Part shown: piece after piece, positions 22,681 to 34,151 of the stretch
Layout: every line of letters starts with the position of its first letter
Numbering within the stretch: position 1 is the first letter of the stretch
DNA from: Apium graveolens
Lineage: Eukaryota > Streptophyta > Magnoliopsida > Apiales > Apiaceae
Length of the DNA: 64,000 nucleotides
Assembly (NCBI RefSeq): GCF_009905375.1
Contig: NC_133649.1
Location: forward strand, 235,132,201 to 235,196,200
Direction: 5' to 3'
Position numbers and translations under genes: made by a program
Notes under the pieces: generated by a model
Databases searched by the model: none
What the model saw: only the letters and a program-made list of their open reading frames with translations
Told to the model about the DNA's origin: nothing

Positions 22681-24915
22681 TGTAATATCCGGGATATATC
22701 GTGTAATTATTTTTACTATTATACAATTATTATGTGTGTACAATATTTATTCTGTGAGTTAATTGTTAAATGTTATCTGTACTTGGATATTCAAAAATAA
22801 TATTAATTGAGTATTTTAATTTTTATATGTCCAAAATAAAATATAGATAATTGTCATATCTTCCTAATTATTTTTATGTTGGGTTATGGATTTATAAGAA
22901 TCATCTGAAATTTCTAAAATCTTTTTCCGAGTATTTAAAATCTATTTTATAAAAACGGGAACCAACCGACGTCATCCGTTGTTACGTTTTTAGAACCCGA
23001 AACTTTTCCGAGAACTCCTTCTTAACCCAATTGTAATATTCCGAGCATATTCTATGTTTTGACTTTTTTGATCCGGCGTACGGTTTGTCCTGCGCGGGTC
23101 CCGACGCAACATTTTCGATACAATATTCGTTTCGGTAAATCAATAAAACTCGTATTTTCGAGAAACGGGAGCTTTTTATTAAACTATCACAATTATCACC
23201 TCGTAATACGTGTAACCAGGTGCTGAAACCAAGACCGCAGTACAAATTGTATTGATTTGGATAATTATCTCGAAAACCGATACCGTTTGGATCAGTTTTT
23301 ACAAATAAACGTACCATTTTATATCCGGAATGATCCAACGGGATACTAATTTTCCGTAATTATAAATAGCCTTTTACCGTATTTTATTTCGTATCAAAAT
23401 CATTTGCAGATAGTTAATTCTATAATTTTCAGAGAAAAACCCTAATTACATAAACTGTTCTAAGAATCAAACAGCAAAACGAAGGCGTTACCGATCTCTA
23501 TTTTCAAAGCTTGAGTAACCAAAACGAAGGATTTGAAGTGTTCTATCAGATTCTGAGCTTTGTTTCACTGCAGAACCAAAGAGTAAGCAAGGCGTAAGAA
23601 AGAGAAGCAGGTGATCAGAAAATAGAATTGACATGTAGAAAATACTGCAAGTGATCAGAGAATAGAAGCGAGGCATAAGAGAAACAGACGAGTGATTGTT
23701 GAATGGGGTCATTAGACAAGTACAAGTGAAGTTGAAATCGATTATGATAAGGCAAGTATTTCTAAACCTTTCTCAAAATACAATGCAAATATTTCTAAAT
23801 TCTCTTGTGACATATTGTTAATACCCAAAATAGTTCTGTTTTATACTGTACACATTTTGAATCCTTCAGCCTTGAACCTGAGCCACAACATTTGATCTTT
23901 GAGCCGTAAGCCTTATTCTTTGTAAACCATTTCTTGTTGATTTACCAGATACTAAACCACACAAATAAGATACTACTCCACAAATATATATCCATCATAT
24001 ATACCAAACACTGGAACAGAATTGTTTACACATACAGAAACTCTTATACTCAACCATACCTTGCGATATCAAAGTACTAAAACCTTGTAAAAAACACTAT
24101 TCATCTAATATCCGATTATCCTACCGGCTGGAGGCCACTTCTTTTCTGTATTTTGACATACCCTTTTTGGTAACTATGAATTTTTACCATGCTCTTTTAC
24201 AAATGTTTTATGGTTATTGATTATGATCTGGTTTTATTGAACTCAATTGTTTATCATATTGAAATGCTTTAGAATTGGATAGTTTTCTTTGTGTGGACCA
24301 GATTCGTGGTCAGACCATATCGATGGTCAAGTTAGGCCAATGTGTGCCTTGGATCCAGTAGTTAGAGCAGTGCTGTGTGCTTTGCTCGGGGTTAGTGCGT
24401 GACTGATCAGCAGCCTAACCTTGGTTTTAAAAACTTAAAATGAATATCCAATTCTATTGACTGTTTAACAGGAAACTTAATTCTTTTGAATCACCTCGTT
24501 TATTATTGTTTAACCTCAGTTATTGATAATATGACTTGCTGAGCTAGTTAGCTCACTCTTGCGAATCTTTTTATGTATTCTACAGTTAAGAAGGATACGG
24601 TTGATAGTGAGGTTTCCCAGTTCAATGTTCGAGCTAGGATTCCAGATTATGATTGATCGAGCTAGCAGGAGCTTATTGCAGTAGTGAGGTAGTAAGGTTG
24701 TAAGGATAATTTCATATCAGTTGTAAATTAAATTAGTTGGGATTTGGTACGTTGTAATAAAATTTAAGGTTGTGGCTTGTTTTCATACTTTAACCTGTTG
24801 CGATCCGTGGTTATGTAAAGCAGGGTCATTACAAATAATATTTTATATACATGTTTATATATTGAATATGTGTTGTGGACCCCAAACTTCTGACCCGGGT
24901 TTGGAGGGCGCCACA
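22681..24915 (+). repeat. 3' LTR of B
   Basis: Starts TGTAATATCCGGG, ends GCCACA; 2235 bases, followed by GGCTA. Differences from the 5' copy are scattered substitutions and a few single-base indels. Confidence 0.95.
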
Positions 24916-24920
24916 GGCTA
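24916..24920. repeat. Target-site duplication GGCTA of B (right copy)
   Basis: Matches 14814-14818. Confidence 0.95.
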
Positions 24921-27900
24921 ACCATCTTTGTCAAGAGATTGTGCTTGAGAACCCAAACAACAAATTGGATTGTTGGGTTCAAGAGAGAAGACTCATTGCA
25001 GATTTGAACAGAGCCAACCATCATAGGGATGCGCCAATGTTCTATTTTCCTGTAATGCAGACACCTCAGGTAAGTGAGGTAAGTTCATCCATTCCTACTA
25101 CTATTCCAACCTCCTCAATTTCTTTGAGTTCAGGAGTAGCTATGAGAACTGTGACAATGACCAAACAGTTTCCTACCAAAGCTGCCAAAACTACTGTTAT
25201 TTCTAAATCCAAATCAAAGAAAACCCACTCTGGTATCTCTCAAAAGGTACCAGTTACAAAATCCACCAAAACCAAAGAGGGGAGTGTGAAGGAGGGCCAG
25301 TTAGGTGAGGGAAAAGGTGAACATCAAAGAAACCCCAAGGATAAGGTTGGAGAGTTGAGTGAATCCCAGCCTAGCCACACTGCAGTTTCCCAACAAACTG
25401 CAGTGCTTAAAAAGGACAAAAGCTCACTTCTAGCTGCATCCTCCCAAAAGGATGTAGTTATTGAACAAAGCTCTCAGCCAAGAGCACAGGCCAAAAGGGT
25501 TAGGGACACAAGCTCACCCCAAACTTACATAAGAAAGAAGAAATCCAAAACCACTGGGGATGCACAGGGCACACACACAGTACAAACTGGTGCTAAAGAC
25601 ACAGTCCCTGCACTTTCTCAAATTCAGTTTGATGTGGCTCTAATAAATGTGGAGTCACAGCCAAAATCTCTAATAATAGAAGCATCTGAAAGACCATACT
25701 CACCAACAAACTCTCTGGAAGTAGATATGATAAACACTTCAATTCCTGATTCCCCTTCTTTAATTCTGTTGGGGAAGCCAAAATCTAGTGCAAGTGAGCA
25801 TCATCTTTTAGATGATTTATTGGCTCGCTTGCCAATTCTTTCAGATTCTATTGTGACATCTGTGCCCCAAATATCTTCAATCAACATAGAGTCAACAATA
25901 GTTTCTCTTCCCACCTCATTCATTTCTACTCTCTCGATGGATATTGCTCATCCGTCGAGTAGTGATTGTATCCTGACGGATAAGCCTAACAGCAGTTATC
26001 CGTCAGATAGCATTACCACTCACTCGATGAATGTCACTTATCCGTCGAGTATCTCTACACAACTTCAAACCTCAATTATTTCAAGTGCAGAAGATTTAGT
26101 GGTTGTACAGTCACTCTTAGGACTGAGAGAGGAGAGTGTATTGAGTGAGAGGCTGGGTTGCTCCCAGGCAAAAGGAGAGGAAAAGAGTGAAACTCAGCAA
26201 TCCATTTATTTAGGATTGGCAAAAGTGAGTGAGAGGAGTCCCACCTTAGTAGGTGAAGGTGAGGGTGTGAGGGTGGGGAGCCAGGGTGAGACCCTGATGC
26301 AACAAAACAGAGATTATGAGAGAAAGGCAGGTACAGGAGAAATAAGGGTGGATCCAGCCATTGCTAGTGAGTCAATGATTGTGGATGATGCTGAAAAGGA
26401 AAGACAATTTCAGCAACATTACAAAGCTATAATTGATAACATTTCCTTGGATGCTGACACTTTTACTCATCCTGTGTCAGCCTATCAATTGTTGGCTGCT
26501 CAGGGCAATGTGGAGGTAGAACAGACTTTGAACTTAGTACACACCTCAGAATCTCTTTAAAGATATAAAGCTGCTATCAATAGGATGCCTTCACAAGCTG
26601 GTGAGCCATCTGAAGAATTTAGAGTAAATTCTAATGATGATGACTCTGTTTCTTTGGATGGAAGTATGAACTTAGGGGGAGATGAAGGCCCAAGTTCTGT
26701 TTCAAATTTACCTGAATGGGCATGGACAAAGGAAATTACACCAGGACAATTTGGTGTATCTTTGGTCAAGCAAGTGATGGCTATTCAAAAGGCCCTTCAG
26801 GAAACTTCAGATGCCGGTACCAAGGCTATTCTTCAAGCTCACCTAGACTCTCTACATCTCATGAAGATCCAGCAATTAAGACAGAATCTGAGTGTGGATG
26901 AACTAAAAAGAGATATAGCTGACTTGAAGACCTACAATTCTGAGAAGCTGGATTCAGTAATGCCATATGGTACCATGCAAGATCTATTACTAAAACTGAG
27001 GAGAGAATCAGATTCTGAAAAGAAGCTGGCCAAGCTGGAAGACAAAGTTCAAGTTATTGAGAATTCAGTGGCTATCCTTCTTCAAAATCAACAGACTCAG
27101 ACAAATCTTCTCATGCAACTGGCTAAAGCACAAGGCCTAACTCCTCAACTTGATGATAATAAAAAGGGGGAGAGAGAATCAAGTAAGGGAGAGAAACTTC
27201 AAGTACAAATCAGCAAAGTAATTGTACCTTCAATTACTGTCTCCAAGCCAACAGTTGTAGATGGTATAGATCTAATTAAAGCAGCAGCAGCAGCAAATTT
27301 GAAAGTTGCTGAAAAAGGAAATTTGAGTTTGATCAACTGGAATAAGATTGATGAGGAGATACAGAAAAAGTTTGAACTAGTCAAGGAGCCAGTTAAGTCA
27401 GCCATCCATCACTCTCAAGTCAAGCAAATAAGTGTGAATGAGATGAGCATGAATTATCTGGAAAGAGGACAATCTTCCTGCATCAAGTCTCCAAAGGCTG
27501 AAATAATTCTCAAACCAAGGGCAAATTATCCAAAATTATCTTTGAAGAACCCTTTGGATACTGTGTATGAGACACCCAAGCCTGATAAAAAGAAGCTTCC
27601 GTCAAGATTTATTGTCTTCTATAAAGATCCAGCTGATTCAGCTTCAAAAAGGAGAATTGCTAAGATATTGAGAAATGGAAAGGAGATTTGTGTGGTAGCT
27701 GGACATCCATAATTTTCTCAAGCAAAGAAAGAAGAAAAAGCCAGATTAAAGCAGGAAAAGAGACAAGCTGCTCTAGATGCAAAGAAGTCTAAACAAAAGA
27801 AAGAGCATATTGCTATCTTGGCCAAGCTACAGGCTGTGAATTCATCTCAACAAATTTCCTCTCAACCATCTGAAGCTGCTGAATCAAAGAAGAAAATTGA

Positions 27901-28828
27901 AGAACAGAAGAAATCCCCAAGGAAGAAAGAATTGGCTAGAAGAACAAAAAGGAAACTGGATATTGTTGACAAGGAATTGGAAGATCAATTTCCTAAGGAA
28001 TCCACACCAGCTACAACTCAAGTATCAAAGCCCTCTGTGGTATTTGAAGACATAAGGGTGGTGGATCCCTACAGGAATATTCATGGTGAACCTATTATGC
28101 CAAAGGATGAGCCAATAGAGTGGGATAATATACCAATTCCTGACTTCAGCTTACCAATCCTTAGCAAGCCAAAAAGGACAAAGTCAAGGGCAGTCAAGAA
28201 AGTGAAGCTGTCACCTCTCAAATCCAAATCAGTAGTTAAAGCTCAACCCAAAGTCAACAGGGGAGACTACTTGTACTTGTGTGACATCAAAGAATTTTCA
28301 GATCTAAATATTTATCTGGATGAACTGGATGAAGTGAGGGGAATTGATGCATACAGGAACCTACCTGAAAGGTTAGTGTTCAAGTACAAAGGAGGAAGGG
28401 AGATTCAATGGCCACTTCACAGGATTCTTCAAGAGAGCCAAGCTGTGCTGATTAAAGTTTATTCATCCTTCAAGAAAAACTTTGGGTTTAATGTAACTGC
28501 AAGAAGACTAGTATTGAAGAAGATTGAAGAACTAAGGAGTGTTAGAGCTAAAGATGTACTCCCAAAGACTCTAATCATCCCATACACAGGGAGAAGAGTG
28601 CATCTAAGGCCTTACTGGCTGATGGAGTTCATGGATGACAAAGGTGTGAGAAGATTCTTCATATTAGAAGACCAATTGAGTATCTCTAGCAATGAGACTC
28701 TCTTAGAAATGCAAGAAAAGCTAGATCTCTCAGAATCTGATGAACTAGAATTCCACAGGCAGCTCCAAAATCAGATTGAGGAAAATAACAGAAAGCTTGG
28801 AAGAAGATCCAAACCTTCAAGGAACTAG
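24921..28828 (+). pseudogene. Accessory ORF of S1, central and C-terminal part
   Basis: Continues 14188-14818 in the same codon phase (NHLCQEIVLENPNN). The apparent start at 24875 lies in B's LTR and is an artefact. One frame runs to TAG at 28826-28828 with only two stops, TAA at 26558-26560 and TAA at 27710-27712. Order: a Ser/Thr/Lys-rich region, three motif hairpins (25933-26050), an acidic region, a helical coiled-coil region (DLLLKLRRESDSEKKLAKLE; QNQQTQTNLLMQLAKAQ), a Lys-rich segment, and a more globular end (RGDYLYLCDIKEFSDLNIYL, RRVHLRPYWLMEFMDDKG). No membrane segment is seen. Function unknown; not an envelope protein on visible evidence. Confidence 0.7.
25933..26050 (+). repeat. 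Three consecutive motif hairpins inside the S1 accessory ORF
   Basis: Arm pairs: CTCGATGGAT (25933-25942) with ATCCGTCGAG (25950-25959); CTGACGGATAA (25973-25983) with TTATCCGTCAG (25996-26006), a perfect 11-base pair; ACTCGATGAAT (26022-26032) with ATCCGTCGAGT (26040-26050). In the second pair both arms deviate from the family consensus in matching positions (C-G replaced by T-A). Confidence 0.75.
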
Positions 28829-29004
28829 AAAAATCTGCTCAGGCTAGAGGAGCATCTTGAATTGACTGTGAGCCAAACCTTGTACATTTTGATTATTTGA
28901 AGAACTTTCAGTTTTATCTAATTATCTTTAAAGATGTATGTTTAGGATGTTTTGTTATCATCAAGTATCTCTTAATTTATGGCTACAATTCCAGTAGACA
29001 TAAA
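28829..29004 (+). other. 3' untranslated spacer of S1
   Basis: About 175 bases between the accessory-ORF stop and the purine tract; nothing recognisable in it. Confidence 0.6.
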
Positions 29005-29015
29005 TTGGGGGAGAT
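29005..29015 (+). other. Polypurine tract of S1
   Basis: TTGGGGGAGAT immediately before the 3' LTR at 29016. Confidence 0.8.
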
Positions 29016-30002
29016 TGTTGTGCATATGTTGTGTACTTGATGATTTCATAAACAAAACATCTAAGTAGATTTTACTTAGTGAAATTATGTAGCACTCGAC
29101 GGATAAGAATTATAGTCCCGACGGATAACTCATCATAGTCCCGACGGATGTTAACTTATTATCCATCGAGTGAGTAGTTTATGTAATAATAAGTCTGTAG
29201 CACAGTCCTGTATACATCTTTGTATAGATTCTGTAGTAGCCTATAAGTCATGTTGACTTTAACTAGATATGCAGAATAGGTTGATTAATTGTATATAAAT
29301 GATGTCTTGTAATTCTGCATAAGTGAAATGGAGTCAAGTGCCAAATTAGCTACCAACGGATGATTAACAAAGCCATCAACGGATGTTCAGAAAGTCGACA
29401 TATGATCATATATCCAACGGATGTTCATAGAATCCAACGGATGATCATGTAAAGAATTCAAATAGCAGTTGACCAGTGAAAGCTGAGCACATCCGTCGAG
29501 ATGTATACAAATCTACTGTGGAAGCCCATTAACTGGGTAATAGAGGACCAAAAGCAGCAAAGCTTAAGACTGATAGTTTTTATATTTGTTCAGTCTTTTT
29601 GACTTTGTAATCTTGGTGATATATAAACCAAGAATGTAGTAAATAGAAAAAGAGAGCTGAGAAACACAAAAACAGATAAATCTTTGTAAGCAGAATTATT
29701 AGCATTTCCCTGTATTCTCAGTAGTTCAATTTGTAAGCAGCTGTGAGCATTCTTGCACACAGAGTCCTCTCAATATATAATATATATCTCAGATGGAATT
29801 GTTTAAATCCACCAGAAAGTTTTTAAAGACTCTTGTTTTTAATTACTTATGTTTTGATTCAATTAAGTTTCTATTCCGTATTGTGCTAATCAAAACACGT
29901 ATATCTATATTCGAGTTGAATACTTTTATTTTGTGAAAAAGGTTCAAGAATTCCATTCAACCCCCCTTCTGTAATTATTGCTATATTGTTAAGGGACTAA
30001 CA
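29016..30002 (+). repeat. 3' LTR of S1
   Basis: Begins TGTTGTGCAT, ends GGGACTAACA; 987 bases, followed by AGAAC. TATA box at 29620-29627. It lacks the 68-base block present in the 5' LTR. Confidence 0.95.
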
Positions 30003-30007
30003 AGAAC
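30003..30007. repeat. Target-site duplication AGAAC of S1 (right copy)
   Basis: Matches 8021-8025. Confidence 0.95.
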
Positions 30008-31047
30008 CAAATTGGTCTCAACGTACCTTTTCAACACTAACCCAAGATTATGCAAGCATTTATCAAATGAAGTTCCAAAGACCGAGAAATCTTCCATGAA
30101 CACTTCTACATTATTACCAATCATATCAGAGAAGATAGCCATCATGCATCTCTGAAAAGTGGTTGGTGCACCACATAGCCCAGAAGAAACTCTCCGGAAT
30201 GCAAAAGTACCAAAAGGACCTGGAGCAATACAAATCTGATTATATCCCGAATAGCCATCCAGAAGATAGTAGTAATCATGCCCAGCCAATCTATCAAGCA
30301 TCTGATCAATGAAAGGAAGAGGGAAGTGATCTTTCCTTATAGATTAGTTCAACTTTCTATAATCCATGCAAACTCTCCATCCCATGACTGTTCGTGTAGG
30401 AATAATCTCATTCTTCTCATTAGCAACAACGATGATACCTCCTTTTTTGGCACACACTGAACTGGGCTCACCCATGAACTGTCAAAAATATGATAGATGA
30501 TCCCTGCATCTAGCCACTTTAGGATTTCCTTCTTCACAACCTCTTTCATAATCGGATTTAGCCTTCTCCATTGCTCAACAGTAGGCTTGCTTCCTTCCTC
30601 TAACAGAATTTTGTGCATGCAATAAGGAGGGCTGATTCCCTTAATATCTGCTATAGTCCAACCAATTGCCGATTTGAATTCTCTAAGAATTCTCAAAAGC
30701 TTTTCCCCATCGCTACCTGAAAGGTCAGATGCAATAATAACAGACAAAGTAGATGCATCACCTAAAAACGCATACCTCAAATGTTCAGGTAAAGGCTTAA
30801 GCTCAAGAGTAGGAGCTTCCTCAATAGATTGCTTGAGATGCTTTGGAGTACTTTTCAGCTCCTCCAACCCAAGAGATTCAAAAGGCATATCCATCTTTCG
30901 CTTCCAGGGAGAAGTATTCAAATATTGTAATTGCTCCTCAGCTTCATCATCTTCACTATCGGAATTCCCCAACAAGGCCTTTTCTAAGGAATCGGACCTT
31001 AGCAATTGATCAAGTTTTGAAGTAACCATAGAATTAACCAACTCCAT
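30008..31047 (-). pseudogene. RT of element A, N-terminal and palm part
   Basis: Minus strand. From 31047 a linker (MELVNSMVTSKLDQLLRSD) leads into GSKPTVEQWRRLNPIMKEVV and SSWVSPVQCVPKK, the start of a Gypsy RT. A one-base shift near 30445 moves the frame. The palm then reads MLDRLAGHDYYYLLDGYSGY and PFGTFAFRRVSSGLCGAPTT. The catalytic box is VFMEDFSVFG: the first Asp of the usual FMDD is Glu (codon at 30092-30094). S1 interrupts it after the VETNLV stretch; the rest is at 7701-8020. Confidence 0.85.
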
Positions 31048-31049
31048 CT

Positions 31050-31652
31050 TTAAGCACTCCTCATTTCCGTAGGGAATTTCATCGCATGGAACATATTAAA
31101 AGTTACATCCTGATCCAGCACTCGCATGGTGAGCTCACCCTTCTGTACATCTATCAAGGTTCGGCCAGTAGCCAAGAAAGGTCTTCCCAAGATTATGGGA
31201 ATCTTCTTATCCTCTTCAAAATCAAGAATTACAAAATTAGCAGGAAAGATGAGTTTATCCACCTTGACCAAAACATCCTTCACAATACCTCGTAGATATG
31301 TAATAGAACGATTGGTCAACTGTAAAGTTATATAAGTAGGTTTAGGATCAGGTAAGTCCAACTTCTTGAAGATTGACAAAGGCATAAGATTGATGCTAGC
31401 TCCCAAGTCACATAAGCATTTGTCAAATGATACTTTTCCAATGGTGCAAGGAATAGTGAAGCTTCCAGGATCTTTAAGCTTCGGAGGCAACTTCTGTTGC
31501 AGCACATCACTGCATTCCTCTGTGAGAGCGACTATCTCTAAGTCATCAAGTTTCACCTTCTGTGAGAGTATACCTTTCATAAACTTTGCATAACTAGGCA
31601 TTTGTTCAAGAGCTTCAGCGAAAGGTATGTTGATGTGAAGTTTCTTAAACAC
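31050..31652 (-). pseudogene. Aspartic protease region of element A
   Basis: Open on the minus strand: NIPFAEALEQMPSYAKFMK, then KDPGSFTIPCTIGKVSFDKC, then CDLGASINLMPLSIFKKL with the catalytic Asp in DLGAS, and KIPIILGRPFLATGRTLIDV, the ILG box of the enzyme. DLGAS is the form usual in Athila-like elements. It cleaves the polyprotein. The upstream join to gag has stops near 31693 and 31809; the downstream stop at 31050 separates it from RT. Confidence 0.8.
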
Positions 31653-31808
31653 CTCCAGAAACTTTTGAAACTGCTTATCCAGCTTTTTCTTCTACAGCCT
31701 CTTAGGAAAGGGAGGTGGAGGATAGATCTGTTTCTCCCTTGTATTACCCTCAGGAGGAGTGTGTCCAATAGTAGTCTTCCTTGGTTCCACTTCAGCTTCC
31801 TTTGACAC

Positions 31809-33244
31809 TTATTCCTCAGCCACAACTTCTTCATCCAAAACTTGAGAGTGTTCGGGATTTGCAACCTTCCCAGACCTTAATGTAATTGCCTTTACTTGCT
31901 CCTCAGCTTCCTTCTTATCTGGTACTTCAGTGTCACTAGGAAGTGTACCAGGTTGACGATTCAGCAAGGCATTGACAATTTGTCCAATTTGATTTTCCAA
32001 GGTCTTAATAGAAACCGCCTGGCTCTTACACATGAGCCTCAACTCCTCCAATTCAGATTTTTCATTAGACTGTTGCATCTGGAGTTGTTGCCTTGGTGCA
32101 TATTACGGTTGTTGAAAAGCAGGGGGTTGTACAGTTTTGCTGGATACTGCTGATAAGGTTGCTGAACCACATTCTGAGTGTTACTCCAGCTAAAGTTAGG
32201 ATGATTACGGTTGTTAGGATGATAGGTGGCTGGTACAGGTTGCTGCGACCTCTGAAAGTTGCCCACGAACTGAGCTGATTCATTAGAAATGGCATACTGA
32301 TCAGTCTCATGGACACCAGCATAAAGCTCACAGACACTAGTGATCTGATTAACTCCATAATTAGACAGAGAATCCACCTTCAACATCAACGCCTTATGTT
32401 TAGCAGCTATAGCAGTATCTGAATCCAACTCCAGAATTCCTGCTACCTTACCCTGAGATAGTCGCTGAGTAGGATTCTGGTATTCATTAGCAGCCATCAG
32501 TTCGATCAATTCATACGCTTCTTCATAGCTTTTAGCCCATAAGGCTCCTCCTGATGCTGCATCAAGCATGGGTCTAGAAGTAGCACCCAAACCATTATAG
32601 AAACAATTAATGATCATCCAGTCAGGCATCCAATGATGAGGACACTTCCTCAGCATATCCTTATATCGATCCCAAGCTTCGCATAAAGGTTCTCCAGATT
32701 GTTGAGCAAATTGAGTAAGTGTGTTTCTGATTGCAGCGGTCTTCGCCATAAAAAAGAATTTAGTTAAGAACATTTGAGCAAGATCCTCCCATTTGGTGAT
32801 AGACCCTGGTCGTAGAGAATGTAATCAGCACTTAGCTTTATCCCGCAGAGAGAATGGGAAAAGCCTCAACTTAATAACATCTTCAAAAACTCCATTGAAC
32901 TTGAAAGTGTCACAGATCTCGATGAAATCTCTGATATGCATGTTGGGATCTTCAGTCGGAGAACCCCCAAACTGAACTGAGTTCTGTATCATCTGAATCG
33001 TGCTCGACTTGATCTCAAAGGTATTAGCCGCGATGGCTGGTCGAACAATGCTAGACTGAATATCATTGATCTTCAGTTGAGAATAGTCCATCAAAGCCTT
33101 TGGATTCGCTTCTGGTTCTCTCATTGCAACAAAAGCTTCTTCTTCTTTCTCAACAAAGATTTCTTCGTCGACTTTCTCCTCGACTACAACTTCTTTCTCA
33201 GCTAGATCCAGTGTTCTCTTATGAGACTGAGAACGCGTATGCAT
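31809..33244 (-). pseudogene. gag of element A
   Basis: Starts at ATG 33244 (MHTRSQSHKRTLDLAEKE). The N-terminal part is acidic, followed by DPNMHIRDFIEICDTFKFNG and VIKLRLFPFSLRDKAK, a typical capsid start. A TGA at about 32822 replaces the expected Trp; the same frame continues with AIRNTLTQFAQQSGEPLCEA and WMIINCFYNGLGATSRPML. A frameshift near 32070 leads into a Gln- and Glu-rich C-terminus (ALLNRQPGTLPSDTEVPDK) that ends with TAA at 31809. No zinc knuckle is evident, as is common in Athila gag. Confidence 0.8.
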
Positions 33245-33362
33245 ACACGCTTGCTAGAGTACCTGAAATATGACAAGGAATTACTTAAGTAACAATGTCC
33301 GAGTCACTGAACTTTAACGACTAATGATGGCAAACACATAAACTAAAAATTAACACTGCAGT

Positions 33363-33384
33363 CTCTGGCAGCGGCGACAAAAAC
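33363..33384 (-). other. Primer-binding site of A (tRNA-Asp-like)
   Basis: The minus strand reads TTGTCGCCGCTGCCAGAGA close to the LTR end. It resembles the Athila/Tat primer site for Asp tRNA (from memory TGGCGCCGTTGCCGGGGA) with several substitutions. Confidence 0.55.
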
Positions 33385-33385
33385 T

Positions 33386-34151
33386 TATTAGGGCTAAACT
33401 CGCACTAATAATTCACGCAAGTATACGCGTTCGGAAGTAATATAGAATTCTTTCTAGTTCGTTCCCATATAGACTGGTTTAGGTTAACTTTATGATTTAT
33501 GAACTTATGCAACAATGGTGTGGCTATAATTCAATGCTAAGATGAATAACAATTAGGTTTTGATTATACTATGATTAACTATTGAGAATTATACTAAAGA
33601 ACATTAACTAAGAGATTAAAAAGAGTTGAATAATATATGATACAAACATGGGATTCTAACTTCATTAAATACTTCATTCAATAGCCTTATTGATATTAAC
33701 CTTACATGTAATGGTGATGACACTAATCAGATAACACGAAACTGATAAACACCAACGTTCGTTATACGAATAACATACTATAAGACATCCACAAAAGAGA
33801 TAGAAGCTGAATAAACACCAATTATACTGAGACCCTATATGTCTATAGAATTTGACAACATAACGGTTTAATGGACAAGTTATCTATCATGATTACATAG
33901 GGCAAGTAAGATGGTTAAAATTACCTACGAATCATACATAACAATAACACATGAACCTATGCTAGCATGGCAAGTTCTAAATCTTTAAATTCATTGTCGC
34001 TTCATTAAAGATTAACATGCTATCTTATGAGTTTTCAACGCTCATAAGACGAATAAGCACAACCAATACTAGGTTATCATACAATCACCACACACTAAGG
34101 CATTGACATAATTTAACTAAAGAAATCCATAAATAAATCCGCTAGAACCCC
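33386..34151 (-). repeat. 5' LTR of A, first part
   Basis: Matches 1501-2260 with many substitutions. Its plus-strand left end is TATTAGGG, where the other copy has TGTTAGGG, so the terminal G is mutated. C interrupts it at 34152. Confidence 0.85.
34147..34151. repeat. Target-site duplication ACCCC of C (left copy)
   Basis: ACCCC before C's left LTR; repeated at 59188-59192. The uninterrupted LTR of A reads GAACCCCACGAT at about 2251, so the empty site is visible in the same window. Confidence 0.9.

Larger units (their letters stand above)
14819..24915 (+). mobile_element. Element B: Tekay/Del-type chromovirus (Ty3/Gypsy)
   Basis: 10,097 bases. LTRs 14819-17054 and 22681-24915, primer site at 17058, purine tract before 22681, perfect 5-base target duplication. 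The only open stretches are the integrase core and a chromodomain tail; protease, RT and RNase H can be traced through many stops. I see no clear gag. By eye the LTRs show about 32 differences (about 1.4%). A recently copied element with long-dead coding capacity was most likely mobilised in trans. Confidence 0.9.
8026..30002 (+). mobile_element. Element S1: SIRE-type Ty1/Copia retrotransposon, itself interrupted by B
   Basis: 5' LTR 8026-9082, primer site, gag, protease, integrase, RT/RNase H (to 13667), a spacer with repeated motifs, a very long accessory ORF, purine tract and 3' LTR 29016-30002. Pol order (integrase before RT) marks it as Copia, and the post-pol ORF and about 1-kb LTRs mark the SIRE/Maximus group. 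Subtracting B leaves about 11.9 kb. By eye the LTRs show about 35 differences (about 3.5%) apart from one 68-base deletion. Stops and a frameshift disable gag, pol and the accessory ORF. Confidence 0.85.

Noticed and set aside
24875..24920. Apparent ATG start of the long frame at 24875
   Set aside because: Lies in B's 3' LTR; the true upstream sequence of the ORF is at 14188-14818.
14188..28828. Accessory ORF of S1 as a retroviral-type envelope gene
   Set aside because: No signal peptide, membrane helix or processing site visible; position alone is not enough.
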